NCBI GenBank assembly: GCA_026707145.1
Contig: JAPOXK010000019.1
Coordinates: 1 to 64,000 of the forward strand
Direction: 5' to 3'
Origin: Chloroflexota bacterium
GTDB taxonomy: Bacteria; Chloroflexota; Dehalococcoidia; Bin125
Length of the DNA: 64,000 nt
How positions within the stretch are numbered: position 1 is the first letter of the stretch; each line of letters opens with the position of its first letter. This document shows, in pieces, positions 9,082 to 18,712 of this stretch. The notes under the pieces are model-generated. The model worked only from the letters and a program-made list of their open reading frames with translations. It ran no database searches and was not told the DNA's origin. Both the position numbers and the translations under genes were made by a program.

Positions 9082-9087
9082 TAGACT
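9082..9087 (+). promoter_or_regulatory. Putative -10 element (TAGACT) of the EF-G-like gene
   Basis: GCTAGACTGCG occurs in the 95-bp gap after recJ, 50 bases before the start codon. The identical octamer GCTAGACT also precedes the genes starting at 33575 and 51456. Confidence 0.4.
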
Positions 9088-9137
9088 GCGCCGCCGCACC
9101 GCGAGAACGGCGCGAGACGTGAAGGAGATCGAGAGCG

Positions 9138-11204
9138 ATGGTGGTGCCCGCGCAGATCCGAAATCTGGTACTGATGGCCCATGGCGGGGCGGGCAAGACC
9201 TCCCTGGCCGAATCGCTGGCCTTCGCGGCTGGCGCCATCGACCGCCAAGGGCGCGTGGAGGACGGCAACACCGTCGCCGACTTCGATCCCGACGAGCAGA
9301 AGCGCGGCATGAGCGTCAAGCTCGCCATCGTCTCGTTCGAGCACAAGCATACGCAGATCAACCTGATCGACACGCCCGGCTATGCGGATTTCGTCGGCGA
9401 GGTTATCGCGGGGGCCAGCGCCGCAGACGTGGCGCTCATCACCGTCGACGCGACAAGCGGCGTGCAAGTGGGCACGGAGACCGCCTGGCGGATCGCCGAG
9501 CAGCGGGCGATGCCGCGGCTCCTCGCGGTGAGCCGCATGGACCGCGAGAACAGCAGCTGGGCATCGGCGGTCAGCGCCATTCGAGCGACCCTCGGCCCGC
9601 AGTGCACGCCGCTGCAACTGCCGATCGGTGAAGCGCAGAACCTCACGGGCGTGATCGACGTGCTGCGCGGCGAGGCCTACATGGGCGACACGGACAAGGG
9701 AACGGCGGTACCCGACGAACATGCCGAGGCGTTAGCCGCCGCGCGCGAAGCCCTGATCGAGCGGATCGCCGAAGCCGACGACGACCTCACACTCAAGTAC
9801 CTGGAAGGCGAGCCGCTCACGGACGCCGAGATCAACAGCGGACTTAAGACGGCGATCGCCGCCGGCACACTCGTACCGATCCTCGCCTCCGCCGCGACCA
9901 GCAACATCGGCACCCAGAGTCTCTTACGGCTGATCCACGAGCACGTGCCCTCGCCCGCCGACATCACCCCCGCAATGGGTGAGCGCGACGGGACTCCAGT
10001 CGAACTGGCGTCCGACCCGAGCGCGAGCCCAGCCGCACTCATCTTCAAGACGAACGCCGACGAGTTCGTCGGCCGCCTGACCTATTTCCGGGTTTTCGCG
10101 GGGACGATTAAAGCGGATGCGCCGCTCTGGAACGCGCAGCAAGGGGAAAGCGAGCGGCCCAGCAATCTCGCGCGCGTCCTGGGCAAGGACCGGCACAGCG
10201 TAGCGGAGCTCACCGCCGGCGAGATCGGATCGGTGACCAAGCTCGGTCTATCCGGCACGTTCGAAACCTTGTGCGACAAGGCAGTGCCCGTGCAACTCGC
10301 GGTTCCCGCGCTGCCGGCGCCGGTCTTCTCGGCCGCGATCGAGCCGAAATCCAAGGCGGACGTCGACAAGCTGGGGCCCAGTCTCCAACGGTTGACCGAA
10401 GAGGATCTCACCCTGCGCATCGAACGCGACGCGGACACCGGACAGACCATCCTCAGCGGCCTAGGGGAGTCGCACGTGGAACTCGCGGCGGACAAGCTAC
10501 GCGGCAAGTTCAAGGTCGACGTCGTCGTGAAGGATCGCCGCATCCCCTACCGGGAGACGATCACGAGCCAAGCGGAGGCGGAGTACCTGCACAAGAAGCA
10601 GACCGGCGGGCACGGCCAGTATGCCCGGGTCGCGCTGCGCGTCGAGCCGCTGGGACGAGGGGAAGGGTTCGCATTCGACAACAAGATCGTCGGCGGCGCT
10701 GTGCCGCGCAACTACATCCCCGCCGTCGAGAAAGGCGTGACGGAGGCCCTCACAACCGGCGTGGTAGCGCGCTACCCGCTCACCGACCTCAAGGTGACGC
10801 TCTATGACGGCAAGCACCACGACGTCGACTCCAGCGACATGGCCTTCAAGCTGGCCGGCAGTCAAGCGCTCAAAGAGGCGTCGCAGAAGGCCCGGCCGAT
10901 CTTGCTCGAGCCGATCCTCGGCATTCGCATCGCAGTGCCGGACACGGCCACCGGAGATGTGATGAGCGACCTCAATAGCCGGCGAGCCCGTGTCTTGGGC
11001 ATGGAGCCAGCAAGTGAAGGGCACACGACGATCGTCGCCGAGGGACCGATGGCGGAGTTCCGCCGCTATGCCACCGAGCTGCGATCCATTACCGGCGGCC
11101 GTGGCACGTTCAGCTCAACTTTCGAGCGCTACGATCCGGTTCCCGATCACGTGAGCAAGAAGGTCGTGGACGCCGCCGAAGAGGAATCAGCCAACCTGCA
11201 CTAG
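9138..11204 (+). CDS. Elongation factor G-like translational GTPase (EF-G paralogue)
   Basis: The 688-residue protein has the five-domain EF-G architecture. G1 is AHGGAGKT near residue 14, the switch region shows KRGMSVKLA, G3 is DTPGYADF, and domain IV has TGGHGQYARV. The G4 motif, normally NKMD, reads SRMDRE, so the Asn that helps select guanine is replaced by Ser. The divergent switch and G4 place it in the EF-G-like group (FusA2-type, often annotated EF-G-like protein), not the canonical translocase; its function is not established. GAAGGAG at 9122-9128 is the ribosome binding site. The stop overlaps the convergent monooxygenase gene by 4 bp. Confidence 0.85.
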   Translation: MVVPAQIRNLVLMAHGGAGKTSLAESLAFAAGAIDRQGRVEDGNTVADFDPDEQKRGMSVKLAIVSFEHKHTQINLIDTPGYADFVGEVIAGASAADVALITVDATSGVQVGTETAWRIAEQRAMPRLLAVSRMDRENSSWASAVSAIRATLGPQCTPLQLPIGEAQNLTGVIDVLRGEAYMGDTDKGTAVPDEHAEALAAAREALIERIAEADDDLTLKYLEGEPLTDAEINSGLKTAIAAGTLVPILASAATSNIGTQSLLRLIHEHVPSPADITPAMGERDGTPVELASDPSASPAALIFKTNADEFVGRLTYFRVFAGTIKADAPLWNAQQGESERPSNLARVLGKDRHSVAELTAGEIGSVTKLGLSGTFETLCDKAVPVQLAVPALPAPVFSAAIEPKSKADVDKLGPSLQRLTEEDLTLRIERDADTGQTILSGLGESHVELAADKLRGKFKVDVVVKDRRIPYRETITSQAEAEYLHKKQTGGHGQYARVALRVEPLGRGEGFAFDNKIVGGAVPRNYIPAVEKGVTEALTTGVVARYPLTDLKVTLYDGKHHDVDSSDMAFKLAGSQALKEASQKARPILLEPILGIRIAVPDTATGDVMSDLNSRRARVLGMEPASEGHTTIVAEGPMAEFRRYATELRSITGGRGTFSSTFERYDPVPDHVSKKVVDAAEEESANLH

Positions 11205-12238
11205 AGTTCCTTGCGCCATTCGCCCTGGGGCCGGAAGGTCGCAGCGGTCGGAAGCACCTCCTCCGCCACGCGGTACAGCTGCTCTTTGAGCTCGTCCACG
11301 CTGCGCGACGGGCAGTCAAGATGAAGCACCATCAGACAGTAGCCGTGCTCGGCAAAGCGCTCCAGGTCGGAGAGGACCTGTTCCGGCGTGCCGCCGCAGA
11401 TCGGGCGCGGGACCTTCCTGGCATGGGGATCATCGGCGTCGGTGACCCGCGCGGAAACGCTGCCGAGCAGCGCGAACTGCGAGAGATCGCGCCCGTTGCG
11501 GTCGGCTTCCCGCCGGATGATCTCCAGCAGCGAATCCTTATCGTCGGGCCGGGCCTTAGGCGACGGGAACATGGGATAGAGGCCGTCGCAGCTCCGCGCT
11601 GCCACACGGGCGCCCAGCGGAGTGGTGCCGCCGTAGATGATGGGCGGATGAGGACGCTGCAGCGGTTTCGGATCCATCGAGAGATTCTGGAAGCGATAGT
11701 GCTGGCCCTGGAAAGAGACCAGCTCGCTCTCGTGGTCCCAGGCGCGCTTGTAGATCTCGATGCACTCCTCGGTCATTGAGACCCGATCCTCAAAGCGCAA
11801 TCCCAGCCCTTCGAACTCCTCGCGGCACCAGCCCGCGCCTACGCCCATGATCAGACGTCCGTTGGAGAGATGGTCGATCGTGGAAAACTGCCGCGCGTCA
11901 TGCATGGGCGGTCGATAGGGCGCGATAAGGACCGAGGGGGCCATCTTGATACGCGTCGTCGTCGCCGCGACGGCACCCATCACAGCGGCGCCGTCCAGCA
12001 TCACCGGCCGAGCCGGATAGTGCCGCTTGCCCGTGTCGGGGTTGGCATAGGTGATCGGGACGGACTGCGGCGGCATGGCGACGTGATCCGAGAACCAAAG
12101 CGAGTGGAAGCCGTTCTCCTCGCCGATCCGCGCGATCTCCAACGGCTCCATCTCCGAAGCCGGGATCGGCTGCAGCCACCAGTCGTCGTCGTCGCGGATA
12201 CCAAGCCCATGGGTGTCCATGAAATAGCCGATCTGCAT
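11201..12238 (-). CDS. Luciferase-like (LLM class) flavin/F420-dependent oxidoreductase
   Basis: This is a TIM-barrel enzyme of the bacterial luciferase superfamily, 345 residues. Recognisable features are FHSLWFSDHVAMP at about 45-57, the APSVLIAPYRPP strand, DHLSNGRLIMGVGAGW (typical of this family) and PPIIYGG. Family members use FMNH2 or F420 to oxidise or reduce small molecules; the sequence does not say which cofactor or substrate. It belongs to a different branch from the four paralogues at 50-63 kb. AAGGAGGCAGGCG before the ATG is a strong ribosome binding site, suggesting an independent unit downstream of the methyltransferase. Confidence 0.8.
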   Translation of the reverse strand: MQIGYFMDTHGLGIRDDDDWWLQPIPASEMEPLEIARIGEENGFHSLWFSDHVAMPPQSVPITYANPDTGKRHYPARPVMLDGAAVMGAVAATTTRIKMAPSVLIAPYRPPMHDARQFSTIDHLSNGRLIMGVGAGWCREEFEGLGLRFEDRVSMTEECIEIYKRAWDHESELVSFQGQHYRFQNLSMDPKPLQRPHPPIIYGGTTPLGARVAARSCDGLYPMFPSPKARPDDKDSLLEIIRREADRNGRDLSQFALLGSVSARVTDADDPHARKVPRPICGGTPEQVLSDLERFAEHGYCLMVLHLDCPSRSVDELKEQLYRVAEEVLPTAATFRPQGEWRKEL

Positions 12239-12267
12239 CGCCTGCCTCCTTTTCGATGCTGCACGTG

Positions 12268-13098
12268 CTAACGGCTGAGCACGGCCTGCACAACTTGCAT
12301 TCGATCGCTCTCCAAGGCGATGCGGACGTTGCGGGCCATCACCTTGAACGCCTCCGCTGGAATGGCGCAGTTGCGGGCCGGGGTGGGGCTCTCCGCTCCA
12401 GACCGAGACGGGCGCTGCGCCGCGATCCAGGCGCGCGCGTTGACGGTATCGTCGTTCCAGGCGAGAGCCCGGAACCCCGCCGCCGCAAGCTGGTCGCGCA
12501 TCTGCGGCGCACGGACCAAGTGGCTGATGGTGGCATCGTCCGCCCAGGGGACGGGGAAGTCGGGGGTGCCGGCTGGCCCCGCGACGATCTCGTAGCAGGC
12601 GTAGCGTCCACCTGGCTTGAGGACGCGCCGCAGTTGCGCATAGAGGCCGGCTTTATCCGCGATGTTCATGAGGGCGTGCTGGCTCCAGACCAGATCGAAA
12701 CTCGCGTCCGCGAACGGCATCGTGAGCGCCTCGCCCCGTAAGAAACGGACCTGATCGGAGAGTCTCGTGCGCGCCGTCAGCATCGCCGCAACGCGGCAGA
12801 ACTCTTCGACGAGATCAATCCCCGTGACGCAGCAGCCGAAAGCGTGAGCGAGAGTACGCGCGGGCCCGCCAATGCCGCTGCCGATATCCAGTACCTGCGT
12901 ACCGGCGCCAACCTCCGCCAGCGCCGCGAGCTCTCGAGTGGCCGTGTTGCCGCGCAGGTGGAACTGGTCGAACGGTGCAAAGTCCTCCGGCCTGAGCTCG
13001 CTGATCGGCTTGCCCGACTCCCGCAGGCTCGCGAGTATCCGCTCGCTGAGGTCGCCGGTAGTGTAGTGACGGCTAATGGCGACCCGGCCGCTCGTCAC
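12268..13098 (-). CDS. SAM-dependent class I methyltransferase
   Basis: The 276-residue protein has the Rossmann methyltransferase motifs: VLDIGSGIGGPARTLA (motif I), VTGIDLVEEF (motif II), FDLVWSQHALMNI (post-motif) and LRRVLKPGGRYACYE (motif III). It resembles small-molecule or lipid methyltransferases of the UbiE/sterol-methyltransferase type; the substrate is unknown. The GTG at 13098 lies 10 bases after the tyrS stop and gives a normal N-terminus; longer in-frame starts would run into tyrS coding sequence. It appears to be the last gene of the long trp/aro chain. Confidence 0.8.
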   Translation of the reverse strand: MTSGRVAISRHYTTGDLSERILASLRESGKPISELRPEDFAPFDQFHLRGNTATRELAALAEVGAGTQVLDIGSGIGGPARTLAHAFGCCVTGIDLVEEFCRVAAMLTARTRLSDQVRFLRGEALTMPFADASFDLVWSQHALMNIADKAGLYAQLRRVLKPGGRYACYEIVAGPAGTPDFPVPWADDATISHLVRAPQMRDQLAAAGFRALAWNDDTVNARAWIAAQRPSRSGAESPTPARNCAIPAEAFKVMARNVRIALESDRMQVVQAVLSR

Positions 13099-13108
13099 GA
13101 GTCGCTTT

Positions 13109-14368
13109 TCAGCGCACAACGACGCGCAGCCAGCGGCGCTTGCCGATCTTGAGGACATCGCCAGGTGAGAGGCGCACCTGAGGCGAGCCGAATGGCTGGC
13201 CGTCGCGCTGGACGCCGCCTTGCCCCACAAGACGCTTGACCTCGGCCTTGCTCTTGACGACGCCGGCAGCTGTGAGAAGGACGGCTAGGTCCACTTCGGC
13301 AGTGGCGCCGTCGAAGTGAACCGCTACCTCCTGCATCTCCGCCGGCGCTTCCCGTTTGGAGAAGACGCGCTGGAACTGCGTGGCGGCCGTGTCCGCCGCC
13401 GCCGATCCATGCCACTCGCGCACGACGGCATGGGCAAGGCGTCGCTTCGCTTCCATCGGATGCAGGTCCCGGGTCGCCAAGTCTCGCTCCAGTGCGGCGA
13501 CTTCGTCCGCAGGCAGGTTCGTGCCCAGCGTGAAGAACTGCGGGAGGGCCGCATCCGGGATGGACATCGTCTTGCCGTATTGCTCGTCCGGAGGCTCGTC
13601 GATACCGATGTGGTTGCCCTGGCTCTTGGACATGCGCGCCTTGCCGTCGAGGCCGACAAGGATGGGGAAGGTGATGGCGACCTGTGGCGGCTGGCCATGG
13701 ACGCGCTGGAGAATCCGGCCGGCGATCAGGTTGAAGGTTTGGTCCGTCCCCCCGATCTGCACGTCGGCGCGGAGGGCTACGGCATCGTAGCCTTGCATCA
13801 GCCCGTACATGAATTCATGCACATAGACCGGGGCGCCCCGCTCGAGTCGCCGGGCGAAGGTATCGCGCTCCAGGAACTGGGCTACCGTGAAGTGGCTCGC
13901 CAAGCGGATGACCGAAGCGAAATCGAGCCCCCCGAGCCACTCGCTGTTGCGGCGCACCTCGGTGTGCTCAGGATCTAATACCTTGAACGCTTGCTCCTGA
14001 TAGCCGCGGGCGTTCTCCTGAAGCTGCTCCATGGTCGACATCGGGCGAAGCGCGTCCTTGTCGGATGGATCCCCCACAAGGCCCGTGAAATCGCCGATGA
14101 GGAGAATCGCCTGATGTCCCAATTCCGCAAAAGTGCGTAACTTGCGCAGTCCCACGACATGGCCCAAGTGCAGATCCGGAGCGGTCGGGTCGACACCCAA
14201 GTAGACCCGCAAGGGTCGCTCTTCGCGGATCGATACAGCCAGCCGCTCGTGTAATTCGCGCTCCATGGTGACGCGCGTCTCCGCATCGCCAAAGGCGGTG
14301 CCATGCATGATCAGGGCGTGCTGGCGCTCGACTTCCGTCTGGAGCGCCGGACGGTCCCCGCCGCTCAT
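13109..14368 (-). CDS. tyrS: Tyrosyl-tRNA synthetase
   Basis: TyrRS charges tRNA-Tyr. The 419-residue protein has the class I signatures HLGH at 67-70 and the KMSKS-equivalent ARMSKS near 243, the tyrosine-pocket region with GGTDQTFNL, and a C-terminal S4 RNA-binding domain (AGVVKSKAEVKRLVGQGGV). It overlaps the ribF stop by ATGA. The short HLGH form and Arg in ARMSKS place it in the TyrZ-like bacterial group. Being in the same chain as the aromatic biosynthesis genes is suggestive but may only reflect gene order. Confidence 0.94.
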   Translation of the reverse strand: MSGGDRPALQTEVERQHALIMHGTAFGDAETRVTMERELHERLAVSIREERPLRVYLGVDPTAPDLHLGHVVGLRKLRTFAELGHQAILLIGDFTGLVGDPSDKDALRPMSTMEQLQENARGYQEQAFKVLDPEHTEVRRNSEWLGGLDFASVIRLASHFTVAQFLERDTFARRLERGAPVYVHEFMYGLMQGYDAVALRADVQIGGTDQTFNLIAGRILQRVHGQPPQVAITFPILVGLDGKARMSKSQGNHIGIDEPPDEQYGKTMSIPDAALPQFFTLGTNLPADEVAALERDLATRDLHPMEAKRRLAHAVVREWHGSAAADTAATQFQRVFSKREAPAEMQEVAVHFDGATAEVDLAVLLTAAGVVKSKAEVKRLVGQGGVQRDGQPFGSPQVRLSPGDVLKIGKRRWLRVVVR

Positions 14369-15297
14369 GCGCCCAGGACCTCACGGGCAGCGGCGGAGTC
14401 GCGCTTCATCTGCGCGACCAACGCGTCGACGCCGTCAAACTTCCGCTCACCACGCAGGCGCGCAGCGAATTCGATGCGCAGGTCTCGCCTATAGAGGTCG
14501 CCGTCGAAGTCGAAGACATGGCACTCGATCGATAAGGCCGCGTCATCGTTGAAGGTCGGCCGGACGCCGATATTGGTGACCGAGGGCAGGGGAGCGCCTG
14601 CCACGTGGGCAACGGTCGCGTAAACGCCGACCGCAGGCAAAGCGCGGTCCGCGCCGACGGCGATGTTGGCGGTGGGAAATCCGATCGTGCGGCCACGCTG
14701 AACGCCATAAATGACGGGACCATGGAGGGAGAAGCGGCGGCCGAGCAACGCGTTCACCTGGTCGATCGCGCCCGCGCTGAGCGCCCGGCGGATATCGGTG
14801 GAGGATACCTTGCCCTCGGCCCCCTCCAGCAGCTCGATCACTTCGACCGTGAAGTGGAGCTCTCGGCCAAGCGCGTGCAGCGTCTCCGGATCACCACCGC
14901 GGCAGCGACCGAGAGCGAAATCAGGGCCTATCACCAAATGCTTCATCTGCAGGTGCTCGACGAGCAAGCCGACGAAGTCGGCGGCATCCGTCTGGGCGAG
15001 CTCGGAGGTAAACGTGACCGGGACGACGCAAGGGAGGCCGAGACCGCGCAGGAGGTCGAGACGGTCCTCCAGGCTGGTGATGTAGGAGGTTTGGACGGCG
15101 GGAGTGATCACCTGTCGCGGGTGGGGGTGGAGTGTAACGACGCCAGGAGCGAGAGCGGTTCGCTTCGCGCTCTCAACGAGCCGCGTCATAAGCGCCTGAT
15201 GGCCGCGGTGGACGCCATCGAAGATGCCAAGCGTGAGGGCAGTGGGCCGGCCGACCGCAGCGCGCTGCAACTCCTCACGCGCCAATGCGGTGCTCAA
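14365..15297 (-). CDS. ribF: Bifunctional riboflavin kinase / FAD synthetase
   Basis: RibF makes FMN and then FAD from riboflavin. The N-terminal nucleotidyltransferase domain shows LGIFDGVHRGHQ at about 23-34, HPHP and KVSSTDIRRAL; the C-terminal kinase domain shows YGVQRGRTIGFPTANI and PSVTNIGVRPTF. The start is TTG at 15297, preceded by GAAGGGAAG six bases upstream, giving 310 residues. The upstream neighbour is scpA. FMN supply is relevant to the many flavin enzymes in the window, though no direct link is shown. Confidence 0.93.
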   Translation of the reverse strand: MSTALAREELQRAAVGRPTALTLGIFDGVHRGHQALMTRLVESAKRTALAPGVVTLHPHPRQVITPAVQTSYITSLEDRLDLLRGLGLPCVVPVTFTSELAQTDAADFVGLLVEHLQMKHLVIGPDFALGRCRGGDPETLHALGRELHFTVEVIELLEGAEGKVSSTDIRRALSAGAIDQVNALLGRRFSLHGPVIYGVQRGRTIGFPTANIAVGADRALPAVGVYATVAHVAGAPLPSVTNIGVRPTFNDDAALSIECHVFDFDGDLYRRDLRIEFAARLRGERKFDGVDALVAQMKRDSAAAREVLGA

Positions 15298-15372
15298 GAG
15301 TGCTTCCCTTCGCGCGGTTGCCGTCGCGAGCGTTACCGTACCACGCGCGCCGCTTCGGATCGGAGGTGTGGC

Positions 15373-16164
15373 TTACGCTCTCGGGTCCGCTGCAGACGGC
15401 GTCTCCGCCTCCGGGGCGGACACCCGCTGGCTGGAGACAGGCCGCAACTCGACCAAGATATCCCCGTAGCTCTCGTCTTGCTGCATCTCGATCGCGCGTG
15501 ACTTGTAGAGCTCCAAGATGGCGAGGAAGGTGACGATCACCTCAATGCGGGTCTCCGCATCCGCAATCCAGCGCCGGAACGATAGCTGCGTGCCAGGCCG
15601 CAAACGGGCTCGCAGATCCGAGACACGCTGCTCAACGGTGATGGGTTCGCGCTGCAGCTCGACTGCTTGCTTGGGCTTCCGCGCCGCCGCGCGGGCCAGC
15701 GCCTCGTGCACCAAGCGGGAGAGCAGGTCGAGGGTGAGGCTATCCGGCAGACTCTGAGGAGCGCGGCTCTTGGTAGCCGTCACGGAGCGTGTCGGAAAGG
15801 CGCGCAGGCCGCTGGAATCGATGGTGCGCAGGACGCCGACGGCCTCGCGATAGCGCTGGTATTCCTCCAGCATCTGAACGAGTTCGCGGCCAACATCCTC
15901 TTCCCCTTCGTCTGCGTCGGCAGCCACGCCAGGAAGCAGCGCCCGGGACTTCAGCAGCATGAGCCGCGCGCCGATGACGATGAAATCGGCGAGAGACTCC
16001 ACCTTGTCGGCGCCGCGCCCTTCTCCAAACGCCTCCACACTGGCGAGGTATTGGTCCGTGACCTGGAGGAGAGACACTTCCGAGATATCGAGCTGGTTCT
16101 CCTCGATCAACTGGAGCAAGAGCTCCAGCGGTCCCTCGAAACCGGTAATGCGCAGCTCAACCAT
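15373..16164 (-). CDS. scpA: Segregation and condensation protein A
   Basis: ScpA is the kleisin subunit that bridges the SMC heads in chromosome condensation. The 263-residue protein begins with the conserved kleisin N-terminus (FEGPLELLLQLIEENQLDI) and contains YLASVEAF, SLADFIVIGARLMLLKSRALLP and the winged-helix C-terminus ending in TFLAILELYKSRAI. The ATG at 16164 matches the family start (MVELRITGFEGP); longer in-frame starts would extend into aroF. The partner scpB is not in this window. Confidence 0.92.
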   Translation of the reverse strand: MVELRITGFEGPLELLLQLIEENQLDISEVSLLQVTDQYLASVEAFGEGRGADKVESLADFIVIGARLMLLKSRALLPGVAADADEGEEDVGRELVQMLEEYQRYREAVGVLRTIDSSGLRAFPTRSVTATKSRAPQSLPDSLTLDLLSRLVHEALARAAARKPKQAVELQREPITVEQRVSDLRARLRPGTQLSFRRWIADAETRIEVIVTFLAILELYKSRAIEMQQDESYGDILVELRPVSSQRVSAPEAETPSAADPRA

Positions 16165-16255
16165 CTCGCAGCAGCGTACACCGCCAGCCGGGCAGTCCTC
16201 ACCGCAGAGCCCATTCCGGGGAGCGTTGCCGGAGATCAGCCTCCGACAGGGGGTG

Positions 16256-17314
16256 TCAGACGACCGAAGGATCTCGGCGCGAAGCGGGCGGCTGGGGCGC
16301 CAGACGCCGGTTGAGAGCCTCCGACACCGGCGAGAGGCTACGGACCATCGCAGCGAAATTTTCAAAAGTGAGCGACTGCGCCCCATCGGAGAGGGCATGG
16401 TCCGGACGGGGATGGACCTCGACCATCAAGCCATCCGCGCCCACGGCGACGGCGGCGCGCGCCATCGGTTGCACCAGCTTCCAACGACCGGTGCCGTGGC
16501 TGGGATCACAGATGATGGGAAGGTGGCTCAGATCCTTGACCAGCGCGATGGCGGCAAGATCCAGCGTGTTGCGCGTCGCGGTCTCGAAGGTGCGGATGCC
16601 TCGCTCACAGAGGATCACCTCGTGGTTGCCGCGCGCCATGATGTACTCCGCCGCCAGCAGCCATTCTTCGATGGTGCCGCTCAAGGCGCGCTTGAGCATG
16701 ACCGGCTTGGGGACGCAGCCGACCTCGTCGAGCAGGTTGAAATTCTGCATGTTGCGCGCGCCGATCTGCAGGATGTCCGCGTAGCGCGCGACTAGCTCCA
16801 CGTCTTCTACCGCCATCACCTCCGTGATCACGGGCAGGCCCGACTCTGCCCGCGCCGCGGCGAGGTGTTTCAAGCCCTCCTCGCCCAACCCCCGGAAAGC
16901 GTAGGGCGAGCTGCGCGGCTTGAAGGCACCGCCTCGCAGCACGTGCCCACCGGCTGCGGCGACCGCCCTAGCGGTCGTCACCATGTGCTCCTCGCTCTCA
17001 ATGCTGCAAGGGCCCGCCATGACCACAAAGGAGCCATCGCCGATGCGCACGCCGCCCACTTCGATGATGGTGTCGCGCGGCTTAAATTCCCGACCGGCGA
17101 GCTTGTAGGGGCGGCTAATGGGGATGACCGACTCGACGCCGGTCATCGTCCCGATCGCGGTACGAATCTCGGGATCGACGACCCGGCCAACCGCGCCGAT
17201 CACGATGCGCTCCGCACCCGCCGACAGGTGACCCTCCAAGTTGGCCTCCTTCAGCCGGTCGAGTACGGCCTGCACCTGCACTGGGGGAACCCCGGTTTCC
17301 ATGATTACCAACAT
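16256..17314 (-). CDS. aroF: 3-deoxy-7-phosphoheptulonate (DAHP) synthase
   Basis: DAHP synthase condenses phosphoenolpyruvate with erythrose 4-phosphate, the entry step of the shikimate pathway. The 352-residue protein has a roughly 70-residue N-terminal ferredoxin-like regulatory domain followed by the catalytic TIM barrel: [42 protein letters not shown] and DPSHGTGR. This is the type Ibeta (KDO8PS-like) form. It sits 36 bp after aroH in the trp chain, so the entry enzyme may share control with tryptophan genes. Confidence 0.94.
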   Translation of the reverse strand: MLVIMETGVPPVQVQAVLDRLKEANLEGHLSAGAERIVIGAVGRVVDPEIRTAIGTMTGVESVIPISRPYKLAGREFKPRDTIIEVGGVRIGDGSFVVMAGPCSIESEEHMVTTARAVAAAGGHVLRGGAFKPRSSPYAFRGLGEEGLKHLAAARAESGLPVITEVMAVEDVELVARYADILQIGARNMQNFNLLDEVGCVPKPVMLKRALSGTIEEWLLAAEYIMARGNHEVILCERGIRTFETATRNTLDLAAIALVKDLSHLPIICDPSHGTGRWKLVQPMARAAVAVGADGLMVEVHPRPDHALSDGAQSLTFENFAAMVRSLSPVSEALNRRLAPQPPASRRDPSVV

Positions 17315-17350
17315 CGTTCATTCCCTCTTGGAACGGCAACGCCGCGAGCG

Positions 17351-17749
17351 TTACTCCTGTGCGTCATTGTCGCCGGAAACGTCAGGCCGCAGAGCCTTGG
17401 CTCCGCGCAGATAGATATGCTGCATCTCGGACTGCTCCCTGTCGGTGTTGAGATGGACGAGGACACGCAAGCAGCGCTCCAGGCTGCCGGGAACGCGCAT
17501 CTCATGCCCGCACATCAGTGCCACATTGTCCCAGCCGATCTCCCGAGCAGCGACGGCGGGAAACTCCGCGTCCAGGTCCGCGGTGGTCGTGAACAAGGCA
17601 GAAGCCACGTGCGCCGAGACGATGCCGTTGCGCGCGATCAATGCCTCAAGCAACTCCCGCGCTGCGGCCACGATCGCCTCGCGTGTATTGTGTTCCACCG
17701 TCGTAGCGCCCCGAATCCCGCAGAGGCGGAGGGGACGTGCGTCGCCCAT
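17351..17749 (-). CDS. aroH: Chorismate mutase, AroH type
   Basis: AroH rearranges chorismate to prephenate for Phe and Tyr synthesis. The 132-residue protein has the trimeric AroH fold signatures: [12 protein letters not shown] near the start (Arg of the active site), [11 protein letters not shown] (the Cys-x-x-Glu pair) and [12 protein letters not shown] (Arg binding chorismate). The ATG at 17749 is preceded by AAGGAA seven bases upstream. It lies between trpA and aroF, placing a Phe/Tyr branch enzyme inside a tryptophan-controlled unit. Confidence 0.93.
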   Translation of the reverse strand: MGDARPLRLCGIRGATTVEHNTREAIVAAARELLEALIARNGIVSAHVASALFTTTADLDAEFPAVAAREIGWDNVALMCGHEMRVPGSLERCLRVLVHLNTDREQSEMQHIYLRGAKALRPDVSGDNDAQE

Positions 17750-17872
17750 GCAAAGTTCCTTGGATAGAAGCTGGCTGATCGTGCGGGTTGGCCGCTCAGG
17801 CGAGCCCGAAGCCGCCGACTGCCGCATCGACGCGATACGCTGGGTGAGGCCGCAACCGCCGCAGGCCAAGCC

Positions 17873-18712
17873 TCATCGCAACTCCTCGTCGATCCGGCGG
17901 CCGGTGACCACCTCTACGAAATCTTGCAGCTTAGTCGGTCGCTGCGCCTTGTCTGCCGCCGCAATCACATCGATCAGGGCGCTGCCGACGACGGCAGCCT
18001 CACATAATCCGCCGATAGTTTCAAGCTGCGCACGACTCGATAGGCCGAAACCCACGGCGATCGGCAGGTTCACGCCGGCGCGAACGCGAGCGACGCAGTC
18101 GACTAAATCGGAGGGAAGCTGCGAGCGGGCGCCGGTGACGCCGGTGACGCTGACCAGGTAGACGAAGCCGGAGGCGCGCCGGGCAACGGCGCGGATGCGG
18201 GCCTCCGTACTGGTGGGAGCAAGGAGGTAGATCAGGTGAAGTCCGTATTGGGTAAGAGGCGCGCGGAAAGGATCGGATTCCTCGGGGGGGAGATCGACGA
18301 TCAGCAACCCATCGACGCCGGCGGTCGCAGCATCGCGGGCCAGCGCGGGCAGACCAGCCCCGCCGGCGTAAGCGAGGAAGGGGTTGAGGTAGCCCATCAG
18401 GGTGATGGGAATCTCGACTCCAGCTTGACGCAGCTGTGCGACGGTCTCCACCGCAAAGGTGAGGGAGGCGCCGCCCTGCAATGCGGCCATATTCGCACGC
18501 TGAATCGTGGGACCATCGGCCAGCGGGTCACTGAACGGCACCCCAAGCTCGAGCGCACCGGCTCCCCCACGTACGAGCGCCTGGACGAGGGCGACGGTCT
18601 CGTCACGGCTCGGATAGCCGGCGGTGAGAAACGGCATGAAGAGCGGGCGGCCTTCAGCGCGGGCGGCGGCGAAAGACGCCGCGTAGCGAGACGACAGTGC
18701 ACGCGCGTTCAT
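17873..18712 (-). CDS. trpA: Tryptophan synthase alpha subunit
   Basis: TrpA cleaves indole-3-glycerol phosphate to indole, which is channelled to TrpB. The 279-residue protein shows the catalytic Glu in LELGVPFSDPLADGP, the Asp in LIVDLPPEES, and the phosphate loops VYLVSVTGVTGAR and VGFGLSS. It is separated from trpB by a CPBP-protease gene whose stop overlaps the trpA start as ATGA. Confidence 0.95.
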   Translation of the reverse strand: MNARALSSRYAASFAAARAEGRPLFMPFLTAGYPSRDETVALVQALVRGGAGALELGVPFSDPLADGPTIQRANMAALQGGASLTFAVETVAQLRQAGVEIPITLMGYLNPFLAYAGGAGLPALARDAATAGVDGLLIVDLPPEESDPFRAPLTQYGLHLIYLLAPTSTEARIRAVARRASGFVYLVSVTGVTGARSQLPSDLVDCVARVRAGVNLPIAVGFGLSSRAQLETIGGLCEAAVVGSALIDVIAAADKAQRPTKLQDFVEVVTGRRIDEELR

